Below are positions 1-12,480 of a stretch of 64,000 bases of DNA, piece by piece; positions within the stretch are counted from its first letter, which is position 1; the number at the start of each line of letters is the position of its first letter. The translations under genes were made by a program, and so were the position numbers. Origin of the DNA: Stagonosporopsis chrysanthemi (Eukaryota > Ascomycota > Dothideomycetes > Pleosporales > Didymellaceae); the NCBI GenBank assembly GCA_022560025.1, contig JAFISE010000129.1:21215-85214 (forward strand), in the 5' to 3' direction. The notes beneath the pieces were generated by a model. The model worked only from the letters and a program-made list of their open reading frames with translations, was not told the origin of the DNA and did not search any database.

Positions 1-1660
1 TTAATCTTGTTGTTTAGGATATTATATTCTATCTAAAGCTATTAGCTTTTCTAGAAATAGAATAAGGGGAAACACTGCAATCTTACTACGTTTAAAATAT
101 TTAAATAGATATATTAGTCTTTAATTCTTTATACAAAGTAAACTTTCTTTTATTATAGATATTTATTATATACTTATAAAGACACAGCTGCAGGCTATTA
201 TTATTGTAATTAATCTATTGCCTTAACAATTTAAGAAGTTTTTAGCAATCTAGCAGAACCTACTAGCAAGTAAACGCCTGTTAGTTATTTAGGACGCAAA
301 AACAAGGTAGAATTCTATATACAATATGTGTAAACGCGCAGTTAAGCTTTAGCTATATATTAATAAATAGCTTAAGCAAGAAATCTAGCTAAAAGGTACA
401 AGTTTTAGAGCTAATTAAGATACTGCTAAGGCAGATTTTAAAGACTTTAAGAAACTGTGCTTTAGAGTATCTAAGTAGCACTATCTCTAGGTAATTATAT
501 ACATACTAAAGAACTTTAAAGTAGCAATAAGCTATCTAAGTAAGAACTATAAGCTTTATATTCTATATATCTAGCTTATATATAGACGCCTTTTTAATTT
601 CTTAGAAGATATAACTAGTAAGCTTAGAGAAGATACTAACAGCGTTAACAGCAATAAGTAGCTAGACGTTGTTTAGGCTGCAGCAGATAAAGGTTGTACA
701 AAGTTATTAAAATACTACGCAAAAACAAGTAGAGATTAAGGTTTTTTTTTTAATTGCGCAACAATTCTAGACTCTACGTAAAAGCTAACTACTTATAAAG
801 TACTGTTATTATAGTTTGCTATTATAGCTACATACTAACAAGATCTAGAATAAGTTGTAAAAAGTTTATTAAAAGTATACTTACTGTTAAGAATTTTTAG
901 ACTATCTAGACTGCTATAATAGTACTAAGACTAGGGGTAATAGCCTAGTCTCTAACGCTATCTTAAGGTAATTATTAGAGGGTAAATAGTTTTGTAAGCT
1001 AGCTACACTAATTTAATTACAGTTAGTAAGCTTTTCTATATATAGTTAAAGTTTAACTTTTAATATAGATAAGAATATAGGCCTAACTAGATTTAAAGGA
1101 GAGTCCTATCTAAGTATACCCTGTATTCTATTAGGCAACAGCTTTAATATCTTAGAGTAGTAGAAGTTAAACAAAGCTTCTTATTCTTATCTTGTACAAG
1201 TTATAAAAGATATTCTAGCAGTACTTATCTTATAAGTAGGAGTAGAGCAAGTATTTAATACTGCTAAAGACGTGCTTAGAGATTAGAGGTACAGACTTTC
1301 TGCCTAAGCTATCTAAGAGATTATAATCCTAAAGGATTTAATATTCTTAGAAGCTATAGTAGAAGACAATACTCTACCTTATAATAAGGTAGATAATCTT
1401 CTTAAGTTGCCTGCCTACGTTAGGCTAGTAGGTAAGATTAGAATTAATATTAAAAGCAAAACAGATAAAGATATTAAAAAGGTTAGCCTATCTACTTTCT
1501 TATAAAGAGAACAGCAGCTGCAGAAAAGAGTAAAGCTTATGCAATATAGAGAGTAGCTGTTATTAATAACTATAATAACTAGTTATTTAACACGTAGAAA
1601 ATCTAAACTAAAATTACTAAACTTAATAATAAAATTACGCAACTATTCTAAATTAAGAAA
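1..1660 (+). mobile_element. hAT transposon relic (RIP-degraded transposase)
   Basis: TpA-rich, stop-filled sequence. In one frame around 1209-1335 it still reads DILAVLI, VGVEQVFNTAKDVLRD and RYRLSA separated by stops. This order resembles the C-terminal dimerisation region of hAT transposases (ILxxPxSSVxxERxFSxAxDxxxxxRxxLS). Stops fall where CAA/CAG or TGG codons would mutate to TAA/TAG, the RIP signature. The N-terminal part continues to the window edge and is not clearly readable. The family call rests on the C-terminal motif only; the element is certainly dead. Confidence 0.55.
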
Positions 1661-1924
1661 TAAAGTTAAGCTACTATACTATATTTATATTAGCGTAGAT
1701 ATAACCTTGCTAAGTACCTTAAACCTAACCTTAACCTAGGTCTGTGCAACCTAACCTCTACCTCTACCTATGCTAGAAGTACTTCTACCTAACTCCTACC
1801 CCTAGCCTGTGCAACCCCTACTCTACTACTACCCCTAGGTCTGTGCGACCCTAACCTTACCCCTACTTACTACTAGGTACCTTGTACCTATTTGCTAGCC
1901 TATACAGAGTAAAGATGTTTTAAA
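1661..1924. repeat. C/T-rich segment with three copies of a CTGTGCRACC motif
   Basis: Between the hAT relic and the truncated Gypsy copy lies a pyrimidine-rich stretch rich in CCTAACC and CTACC blocks. A motif of the type CCTAGGTCTGTGCAACC occurs at about 1735, 1801 and 1833 (the last with GCGACC). Iterated subterminal motifs of this kind are typical of hAT and other DNA-transposon ends, so this may be the 3' end of the preceding element. The blocks are not regular telomere repeats. Confidence 0.5.
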
Positions 1925-2879
1925 ACCTTTTTAATATATATCTAGTAAGTCTAAGTGTCTTTAAAGTAGATAAAGATATTATATAAGTAATTAATATAAA
2001 GATTATCTAAGTAGTTAATTAGAATATTATTTATACAGTATTAGTATATAGCAAGGCTGTTATATAAGCTAAATAGTAAAACTTTACACTTATATATACT
2101 ATAATACGTCCTAAATATAGTATACTTTTTAGAAGTAGAATCTATATAGATTTAGTTAAAAGCTAATTAAATATTAAACTTAGTAAATATCTTTGCCTTA
2201 GCTAGTTAGGCAAGTAGGTTGTCTATAGAGAGTATTAGATAAGAGTCTTTACAAGTTAAACTATTTAATTTATAATAGTCTCTATAGATATACAGGCTTT
2301 AATTTAGTTTTTATAAACATAGTATAAGTAATATAAATAGGCTTTAGCTATATTTAATCTTACTATAGTATAGCTATTCTTATATAAACTTCTTAGTAGC
2401 TTTAAGTTCTTCTAAGTTCTATTTGTACAAGAAAAAGTAATAGTTTAGCAAGAGTTCTTCTAAAATAATCTTGTTGTTATAAAGGTAGTATTCTAGAAGG
2501 CTTTTAGCTTCTGCCTTACTAAATATATTAGTATACTAAGAGTATTAAGCTAGTAAGTATTCTTAGATTAGTTAGGCAATATTAAAGTTCTCTTAGTTAC
2601 ACTTCTCTTCTATAATATAATTAATCTTGTACAGGCTAGTTATAAAGAACTTATTCTGCAGTTTCTTTATTAAAAAGTAGAAAGTATTAGCTAAGAGCAT
2701 AGTAATAGTAGTAATCCTAGTTAGAGTAGTTATAAAGGTGTTTACTACTTTGTTAGGTAGTACTAAGAGTTGTAAATAAAACTTAAGTAACTTTAATATA
2801 CTTCTTATATATTAAATAGTAGTACTAAAGCTATATTGTTACTAATACTGTCTTTATTATTATAGTGTAAAGCTGTACG

Positions 2880-4370
2880 TAATATAGCTAATAAACTACT
2901 TACTGCGCACAGTGCTAGTTAGGTTAGCGTCTACTAGCTGCGTAACTTTATTAAGCATACAGACAGTCTTAAGACACGTTTTAATTAAGCATATAATAGG
3001 CAGCAAGCTCTATGCAAGGATCTAGTCCTAATTAAGAGCTAGTTTAAGCTTATAAAGGAGACAAAAGCTAAGTACAGTATCTATAATAATAACGTCTATA
3101 ACTTTAATAAGGCTAGCTTTATAATAGGCAAGATTATAACTTAGCTTGTTGTAACAAGATTAGAAAAGAGAGGTAGGCTAAAGAGTATTCAGCCTAGCGA
3201 CTGTAAATAGGTAACAGCAATTGCTGCTATTAATACTGCTAGCTAGTTAGTCCTGCTATTTATTATCTTTGCTAGCTAGTATTATCTATCTGCTTAGTAC
3301 AAGGAAGCAAAGATCCTATATAACTAGGTAATTGCAGTTAGTAATAATAGCTAGACAAATAACAAGCTAAGAGTAGAGTAGCTAAAGCACTTTAATACTT
3401 ATACAAAGACTTATATCTTTAGTATATATTACTTGCTTGTCCTTAACAGCTATAAGAGCTACTACTTTCTTAAGTTTTAAGAGCTCTGTAAAGAAAATAA
3501 TATCTATACGCTCTATATACTGTCTTACTTATCTTACCTGCTATAGCTGCTTAATATTAGCTGCTTCTTGCTGTTAAAGCGCGCATATAGCTGTAAGGTT
3601 AAGAGCCTTATCTGCTACTATATTAATTATATTACTAAGCTTAAGTTCTTGCTAGCTTTTAAGGCAGCGTACAATTAATTGTTTACCTTAGCTAATATCT
3701 GCTTAGCCTTTTAAGGCGCAGGCCTTGTACCTTTCTAGCTAGATACTGTTTTATTAAAGCTTAATATGCAGCTGCGTACGCTTACTCTAGGTGCTCTACT
3801 AGAGGCGCTCTAAGAAGTGCGTACGCTAAGTAATATACGTAAACTTAAGGTTTAATTAACCTTAATAGGTAAGCGTATACGCTAATATAAGAGCTTATTG
3901 CTTACTTCTATTATTAAAGCAATTAATTAGCTTAAGAAGAGCGCTAAGGTAATAATGCTCTTAGCTAAGTTAATGCGCAATTAAATTGCTAGCCTTAAAA
4001 AGGCTAATAAGGCAGTGTTAGCACGTAAACAGCGTAAAAAAAAGCGTATACAGCAGTATAGAGTCTTAACAAAGAGAGCTAGAGAGGATCTACTTGCTTA
4101 AAGTAAGGCTAATTAGCAAATTGCTTATAAGCAGTGTTAAGGACAAGAGTAATTAAGCATAAGCTGCTAGGCTCTTGTGCACTGTAAGAAGTGCAGAGAG
4201 ACTAGACATAACTCTTGTACGTGTAAAAAAAATACTTTAGATACTACTTAATCTACTTTATTAATATCTATATATTGTCTTATAAAGTAGTTAAGATATA
4301 TACGTGTAGAAGTGCGCAAAGTTAGTAGAGTGTGTTACTTGCTTGTACGCGTTACTTGCTTATAATATAC
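2880..4370 (+). mobile_element. Fot1/pogo-like (Tc1-mariner) transposon relic inside Gypsy copy A
   Basis: Plus-strand frames still read YNFNKASF (from YNFDETGF), TNNKL, LLVLNSYKSYY (from LLVLDGHxSH), TLYILSYLSYLL (from TLCMPxHSSHLLQPL) and LLKRAYS in the correct order for the DDE catalytic region. A zinc-knuckle-like VHCKKCRETRHNSCTCK follows at about 4177-4227, as in the C-terminus of many fungal pogo transposases. The right end at about 4330-4362 carries a doubled motif (AAGCAAGTAAC, period 17) followed by TA, consistent with a TIR. No convincing left TIR is visible, and flanking Gypsy sequence is missing at the junction. Inactive through RIP. Confidence 0.7.
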
Positions 4371-6084
4371 GTTATTAAAGTTTAAAAACAAAAATACTTA
4401 GGCACTAGTGTTAACTAAGGACTAGAGTTAAATACTAAGCTCTTAGTTGTAAAGAATAGTAAGAGTAAATCAAGAAGGTTAGCTAAATAAACAAAATAGT
4501 TAGAGATTAGATTAATTATATTAGTTTAGGCCTAAGTAAGATAATCTTTTTAAGCAAGACTATTTTCTATAGAGATTATATTAGTTTTATAAAAGTCTTC
4601 TTTAGTATTAATAAAGTCTTTTTATTCTACTTAAATCTTGTACATACAGAGTACTATATAATTCTTAGTAAAGTGTTTTAGATTTTTATAGTTATAGCAA
4701 GCTTCTAGAGTTATATTCTTTTTAAGTACAGGTATGTTAGAAGATTAGTAGAGTACAAGAGTACTTTAAGTAAAGTAAGTAGATTAGCTAAAAAAAAGGT
4801 AATCTTATTAACTTGTTATAACAGAGCTTTATTTTACATCTAACTAGTAAGTTATTATTAATCTTAGAAGCTATAAAACAGTATAGGTTAGTATAGTAGA
4901 GTTGTTCTTTATTTTTATAATATAGGTAGTTAGGTATTCTATTAATTAAGAAAAAGAATTATACTATTACTTCTTAAAGCTTAGATTAAGTAGTTAAATA
5001 CTTAGAAAGATCTTAGTCTATGTATAGTAAACCTATTTTTATTAAAGTACTTTTTTTTAATAACTATACTAAAGAAGTAGCTCTTAAAAGTAAGAAAAGC
5101 TTCTAAATTTTTATATTTAGAGTTAATTAAAAGCTGCTTAGCTTTCTACCTGCTTGTTCCTAGTAACAAAGTATGTTTTAAAGAGTACAATTATCTCTTC
5201 TATAGTGTAAAAACAATCTATCTTATAATTAAAAAAGTACTAAAGACTTAAGTATTCTTTAGCTAATCTAAATCTATAATTCTAGACAAGAGCTATATAT
5301 ATATATATATACTTTAATAGTAGTCTATATTAATATTAATTTAGTCTTAAATAAAAGTATACTAGTACTAAAAGGTAAAGTTACTTTTAATTATAAGAAC
5401 CTTAATTTTAAGAGTCTTTTTAAAGAGCTTCTTGTATATTATAAGTACTAAGCTAGCTTCTAATAGCTGCCTTCTAGTAGATTAATATAGTATACCTATT
5501 AGTAGTGTTTTTATTATTAGTAGAAAGCAATCTACTAGAGTAAAACTAGTATATAACTAAGCAAGTTCCTATTGTAGTTAGGCTATCTCTTTTAAAAGAT
5601 TGTAGTAAGATAGCTCTAAATTAGATCTATTGTTAGCAGTAGACAGTTGTGCTAATACAAGGCTCTAAAGGCGCCTAGTTTTTAATTAGTTCTAAGACTA
5701 AGTAGTAGGTCCTATAGTAGTGCTTAATATTAAGGTTGTATCTAAATTAAGTAGGTTATTAATAGTCTCTAAGTATCTATCTTAGTGCAATCTAACACAG
5801 CTTTTCTAAAGTTAATCCTAGAGTAGTAAGTTATAAGAAGTTCTAAACCTATAAGCTTTAGTTGTTAAGAAATCTCTAGAATTCTAACTATAAAATCAAT
5901 AATTTAAAGACTTATACAGTTTAAGTATAATATAGACTCTAGCTACGCTTATACAAATAACTAAACAAAACTATAGTAATATTATTATAAAGCTATTACT
6001 AGCTAAAATAAGTTTTAAAGTATAATATAACAATATAAAATACTAAAAGAGTCTAAATTATATAGATATCTACTATAAAGTGTA

Positions 6085-6312
6085 TAGAAGTACTAAGATA
6101 AACTATAAGACTAGATCTTTATTCTTATAGGTCTTGTATAAAAAGATACTTTAAAACTATCTATCTAAACTCTGTAGAGACTTCTTCTCTTATACCTAGA
6201 AGCTTAGAAAAGACTATACTAAAGATTAGTTAGAAGATAGATCTAAGTTAGGTAGTTGTTAAGTAGTATAAGGTAGGCTTAAAGAACTAGGCTTGTTCTT
6301 ATAATAAGTACT
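6085..6312 (-). repeat. 5' LTR of Gypsy copy A
   Basis: The reverse complement matches the two direct LTRs of copy B (about 8752-9035 and 15582-15863), including the segment around AGATCTAGTT and the run AGTTTAAATAGATAG. Ends are approximate because RIP has altered the terminal bases. Confidence 0.6.
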
Positions 6313-8744
6313 AACTTATATACTAATACTAAGTATTAATAGTAACAAAATCTAGGCTATACTATTTACTAGCTTATAGACTATAATAAAGATATAAAAT
6401 ATAGTATAAATAAGTAGGTATATAAGCTATAAAAAGTAGCTAAGCAATATAGTCTTTGTTTAAGGCGCTATATACAGCCTATAGAGCTAGTAGCTAAGGT
6501 TGTACTAAGCTAAAGCAACTAAGAGTTACGTCTATAAGCTTGTTAAGAGTAATAGCTATATAAGAGTTGTTATAAACTATAAGATAGATAGTAACTATAT
6601 ATAATAAAGCTAACTGCTAGTAAATTTCTATATAGACTTTATATAATTTAATTATAGTATATACAGCCTTCTTAGCTTTAACTCTATATAGTTTTCTTGC
6701 TATAACAAATTGTATATACTCTGCTATAGTGTTAAATCTAGATACAACTTAGAAGTAAGGTACAATATAATATTATAAACAATTTACACTCTTTAGAATT
6801 ACTATACAGCATTACTATTAATAGAAAATTAATAGTATAATAGTAGATATTAAAGTTAGTATTTAGTAGCTCTATATAACTATAAGCAAGCGCGCTAAGA
6901 AGCTTTCTTATCTATAGCAAACTCTAACTAACTAATAGATAACTTGTAACTATATATAGCAACCTAGTAATATTATATAACTAAATTAATACTTCTAACT
7001 AATACTTAAAAGCTGTACTATAGAAGATATAAAGGTATATTATAGTGACTACTTTATAGCTTTAAAAAACTTAGGTAGTATTATCTAGTATAAAGAAGTA
7101 GTAGGCATAATATTTAAGCAGATCTATAACTATATAATTTTAATATACTTGTTATTATTACTATTATCTTCTTTAATATTATTATTACTATTATTATTAC
7201 TATTGCTAACTTCTTTTATTATGTTTATTATACTTAAAGTACTTAGCTTAATACTTAGCTTCTTTAGCAGAGCCTGCGCATAAAGCTAACCTTGTAGCTA
7301 AAGATAAGAGCAAGCTTAGCTAATAAGAATTAAAAGATAAGCAGCTTAGCACACTAGCAGCTAGGCTGCTAAGCAGAGAAAAGCTAGCGTATTAACTAAC
7401 GTCTAAGCAGACGTAGTTACTGTAGTTAATCTAGTAGACTGTGTACCTAGTGCAACAGGGCAGTAGTATAGAAGAAGATAGTAAGAGTAATAATAAGAGT
7501 AATATCAAGCTAGGTAATAAAGTAGAAGAACAGCTAAAGTACTATATTCTTACCTTTCTGCTCTTGCTACTTAACTATAATATTAAGAACTAGTACTACT
7601 AAAGTGCTTTAACCTATATAAAAGTATAGAGTAAATACTAAACTATAGCTTAATATAGCTATGTTATAATCTTAGCTAGTTAGCTTAAGCTTAATTAGAT
7701 AGCTTACTTGTAAAGTGCTTGTTTATTTAGCTTACTACTAAGAAGCTCTAAGCTTCTTGCTTAAGGACTTACGTGCGCAGCTTTGCTACAAACATATAAC
7801 TACTAAATATTACCTTTGTATATAGTAATATTTTGTCTAATCTATAGTAAAGGTACTAATTAATTAATTTAATTACTAGAGTAAAGTCTTATAAGGTTAA
7901 TAATAGTTATAAGCCTAGCTTCTTAAGTATAGTAGATCTCTCTACACACTTAGCATTAAGCTTGTTAGATGCTACTTTAATACTTTAATTTAGTTTTTAC
8001 ACTATTTATTCTATACTACTAGGCTACTTACAAAATATATAATAGATAAACTTATACTCTATAGTAGTACTATAATAAGAGCTAATAAAGCTTGTTAGCT
8101 TAAGACTAGAAGCAACTAGCCTAGTTAGTATATCTAACTAACTTAGAACGCACAGCTTAGATATGTGTAAGAGCTTGTTAACCTAGATAGTCTTACAGTA
8201 CCTAGTATCTATAAAAGCGCTTCTTATTTACTAAGAGAGAGCTTTATAATAGCTTATCTTACTAACTTTAATAGTATAGATTAAGCTACTCTCTTAGTAA
8301 AGACAGGCTTTACTTAAACAACACGTAGTTAAGTAACTGCCTAAGCCTAGTTAAGCTCTAAGCAATACGCTTAAGAGCTTGCTAAATATAAAATTAAAGC
8401 AAGTAAGTAGGTATTAAAAGCAAAGCGCTTATAAAAGCTATAGAACTAAGTTAATATAATAGTTAAGCTAGTAATTATATTAGCTATAATAGTATAGCTT
8501 GTTACTAAAGGCAAAACCTTTCTCTAAGGTCTTATTATTAAGTTAAAGAAAGAGTTTAACCTAATAAGCAGCAGCTTACTTACTTAGCTATATATAGAGT
8601 ACTGTGCACACCTTAGAGCAGCTTATTAAAGACAAGTAGCTCTTTAAAAATAGTTCTAAATATAAAACCTACTTTACTTCTAAGCTAAGTTGTATAAGCT
8701 CTTAGAAGTAAGTAAAAAGCTTGCTACTTAGGACTTTCTAGAAG
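6313..8744. repeat. AT-rich RIP-degraded repeat, family not identified
   Basis: No intact ORF and no recognisable transposase core. Between about 7260 and 8450 a plus-strand frame gives patchy protein-like text (basic/Gln-rich stretch, LLLLLNYNIK, then a leucine-rich segment near 7990-8060). It faintly resembles fungal repeat-encoded helicase-associated proteins, but this is too weak to name. The rest is low-complexity TpA-rich DNA typical of RIP. No gene is seen. Confidence 0.4.
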
Positions 8745-8751
8745 CAATTAT

Positions 8752-9035
8752 ATAAAAACAAGCCTAGTTCTTTAAGCCTACTTTATATTACGTAATAACT
8801 ACCTAACTTAGATCTGTCTTTTAACTACTCCTAAGTATAGTCTTTTCTAAGCTTCTAGGTATAAGAAGAAAAGCCTTTACAGAGTTTAAATAGATAGTTT
8901 TAAAGTATTCTTTTATACAAGACCTATAGAAATAGAGATCTAGTTCTATAGTTTATCTTAGTGCTCTTATATACTTTGTAGCAGATACCTATATAATATA
9001 AACCTCTTTAGTATCTTATATTATTATATTATACT
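8752..9035 (+). repeat. 5' LTR of Gypsy copy B
   Basis: Direct repeat of 15582-15863, sharing long near-identical stretches such as CTTAGATCTGTCTTTTAACT and TACTTTGTAGCAGATACC. Differences are almost all transitions. Boundaries are approximate. Confidence 0.7.
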
Positions 9036-11539
9036 TTAAAACTTGTCTTAGCTAGTAACAGCCTTATAATAATATTACTACAGTTTGTTTAGTTATTAAT
9101 ATAAGTATAGCTAGAGTATTATACTTAAACTAAACAAGTCTTTAAATTGTCTATTTAATAGTTAAGATAGTAAAGATCTCTTAATAACTAAAGCTTATAG
9201 GTTTAGAACTTCTTGCAACTTACTACTCTAAGATTAACTTTAGAAAAGCTGTGTTAGATTATACTAAGATAGACACTTAGAGACTATTAATAACTTACTT
9301 AATTTAGATATAACCTTAATATTAGGCACTACTACAAGACCTACTACTTAGTCTTAGAACTAATTAGGAGCTAGACATCTTTAGAGCCCTATATTAGTAT
9401 AACTATCTGCTGCTAATAATAGATCTAATTTAGAGCTATTTTACTATAATATCTTAGAAGAGATAGCCTAATTGCAGCAGGAACTTGCTTAGTTACGTGC
9501 TAGTCTTACTCTAGTAGATTGCTCCTTACCTATAATAGAAATACTACTTATAAGTATACTATATTAATTTACTATAAGGTAGCTATTAGAAGCTAGCTTA
9601 GTACTTATAGTACGCAAGAAGCTCTTTAAAAAGGCTCTTAATATTAAGGTTTCTACTAATAGAAGTAACTATACCTTTTAGTAATAGTATACCTTTATTT
9701 AAAACTAACTTAATATTTATATAGACTACTATTAAAGTGTATAAGCTTATATAGCTTTTATCTAAGGTTATGCTTTTAGATAAGCTAAATAACACTTAGA
9801 ACCTTAGTACTTTTCTAATAACAAGTTAGACTGTTTTTACACTGTAAAAGAGATAATTACACTTCTTAAGATATACTTTGTTACTAGGAATAAGTAGGCA
9901 GAAAGCTAAGCAGCGTTTAATTAACTCTAAATAGAAAGATTAGAAGCTTTCTCTACTCTTAAGAGTTGCTTCCTTAGTGCAGCTGTTAAAGAAAAAGTAC
10001 TCTAATTAGAATAGTTTTACTATATATAGACTTAGATCTCTCTAAGTATTTAAGTACTTAATCTAGGCTTTAAGCAGCTATAGTATATTTTCTTTTCTTA
10101 AATAGTAGAACACCTAACTACTTACAATATAGAAAGGAGAAACAACCTTACTATACTAACCTATGCTGTTTTGCAACCTCTAAGATTAATAAGAACCTAT
10201 TAGTTAGATATAAAACAAAGCTCTATTATAATAGTTTAATAAAATTACTCTTTTTTTAGCTAATCTACTTACTTTGCTTAGAGTACTTTTATACTCTGCT
10301 AACCTTTTAATATACTTATACTTATAAAGAATATAACTCTAAGAGCTTACTATAAGTATAGAAAGCTAAGACACTTTACTAAAGATTATATAGTACTCTA
10401 TATGTGCAAAATTAAAGTAGAGTAGAAAGATTTTCTTAATACTAAAGAAGACTTTAATTAAACTAATTTAATCTCTATAGAAAATAGTCTTTCTTAAGAA
10501 GATTATCTTACTTAGGCCTAAACTAATATAATTAATCTAATCTCTTACTGTTTTATTTGTTTAGTAGACTTTATTTCTTTACTTTTATTATTTTTTACAA
10601 CTAAAGGCTTAGCGTTTAACTCTACTTCTTAGTTAATACTAGTGCTTAAGAATTTTTGTATTTAAACTCTAATATAATATATTCTAACTTTACTTTACTT
10701 TATAAACTTATCTAAAAGCTACTCTTTTTAGTTTAGGTTAAAGGTTTCTAGAATTAAATTACTTTCTTTATAACCTAGTATATATAGTTACACTTTATAG
10801 TTAGTAGCTAAAAAGTATATAACTACTTTTTTATTATTATAGATTTTAGATTATAAGATTATATTATTAGAATTAACTAGTTAAAGTAGTTTAAGCTATA
10901 ACTTAATATAGATAGGTCCTAGTTAATATAGCCTGCTAAATACTCTTAATTATATAATCCTGCACTGCTATTATTAAAAACTTTATAACAACTTCTTAGC
11001 AAAGGCAAAGCCTAACAGAATATAGAGTAACAAGATACTCTATAAGAATAAGAAGAGTATTAGCAATAATATAGCCTTAGTATAACTGTTTAATATATAA
11101 AAAGTATATTAAAGTTGCCTAAGTTTTGTTTGTAACTTTTAGTACTACCTAACAAAGCAGTAAACACTCTTATAATTACTCTAACTAAGATTACTACTAT
11201 TACTATACTCTTAGCTAATACTTTCTACTTCTTAATAAAGAAACTACAAAACAAGTTCTTTACAACTAGCTTGTATAAGATTAATTATATTATAGAACTA
11301 AAGTATAACTAAGATAACTTTAATAATACTTAACTAATCTAGACACACTTACTAGCTTAATACTCTTAGTATACTAATATATTTAGCAAGGTAGAAGCTA
11401 AAAGCTTTTTAGAATACTATCTTTACAACTATAAGATTATTTTAAAAGAACCTTTACTAAACTATTACTCTTTCTTATATAAATAGAACTTAAAGAAACT
11501 TAAATCTACTAAGAAGTCTATATAAAAACAGCTGTACTA

Positions 11540-12480
11540 TAGTTAGATTAAGCTTGCTTAACTATCTAAGGCAAAGATATTTACTAAGTTTAACATTTAA
11601 TTAGCTTTTAACTAAATCTATATAGATCTTGCTTTTAAAGAGTATACTATATTCTAGATATATTATAGTATACATAAGTATAAGGTCTTACTATTTAGTT
11701 TATATAATAGCTCTGCTATATACTAATACTATATAAACAATATTCTAATTAACTACTTAGATAACTTCTATATTACTTACTTAGACAATATCTTTATTTA
11801 CTCTAAAGATACTTAGACTTACTAGATATATATTAAAAAGATTCTAGGACGTCTTTACTCTATAGGCTTATAGGTTAATATTAAGAAAAGTAAATTCTAT
11901 ATAACTTATACGTAGTACCTTAGGTATATTCTTACAAATAAAGGTATTAAGGTAGATTCTAAGAAGGTATAGGTTTTAGCAGACTAGAAGCTACTAACAA
12001 CTATAACAAGTATAAACTTATTTCTTAGCTTTACTAGTTTCTATTAACAATTTGTACTTAAGTTCTTTTAAGTAGTAAAACCTTTAATTATATTGCAAAG
12101 TTTATTAAATACTTTTAAATAGACTTTAGACTACTAAGCTAGCTTTAAAAAGCTTAAATAAAGCCTGTTAGCTATCTTAACTCTATGCTACTTTAACCTA
12201 GACTTTAAAACAAAGCTTAAGACTAATATATTAGATAGAGTAGTAGCTAGTATTATGTCTTAGAAACACGCAGACAACAGCTAATACTCTATAGTATTCT
12301 ATAGCTATTCTTTATTAGGTTTAAAGCTTAACTAAGAGATCTATAATAAAAAGCTCTTTGCTATCTTCTAGGCCTTTAATAAGTAGAGAGCTAAGCTAAT
12401 ATCTATATTAAATTAAATCTGTGTCTACTTTAACTACTATTCTCTAGAATATTTTATAACTACTAAAGTCTTAAATACCT
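11540..12480 (+). pseudogene. Gypsy reverse transcriptase / RNase H core (degraded)
   Basis: One frame, interrupted by stops, reads IYIDLAFKEYTIF, NNILINYLDNFYITYLDNIFIYSKDTQTY, ILTNKGIKVD and FLSFTSFYQQFV, then the RNase H block containing VVASIMS and LFAIFQAF. The catalytic YxDD is altered to YLDN by a G-to-A change, so the enzyme would be dead even without the stops. Confidence 0.8.

Larger units (their letters stand above)
1924..6312 (-). mobile_element. Ty3/Gypsy LTR retrotransposon copy A, RIP-degraded, truncated, interrupted
   Basis: The reverse complement of this segment aligns by eye with the Gypsy copy at 8745-15863. For example 2391-2600 matches 11321-11520, 4500-4600 matches 10460-10560, and 5760-5870 matches 9195-9300. 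The element runs on the minus strand with its 5' LTR at about 6085-6312. It is truncated near 1924, just after the reverse-transcriptase core, so integrase and 3' LTR are missing. A Fot1/pogo relic occupies about 2880-4370 and replaces roughly 340 bp present in copy B. All frames are full of stops. Confidence 0.75.

Noticed and set aside
1735..1856. Possible telomere repeats
   Set aside because: CCTAACC words are irregular, mixed with CTACC and CTGTGC motifs, and not a TTAGGG array; more likely subterminal transposon repeats.
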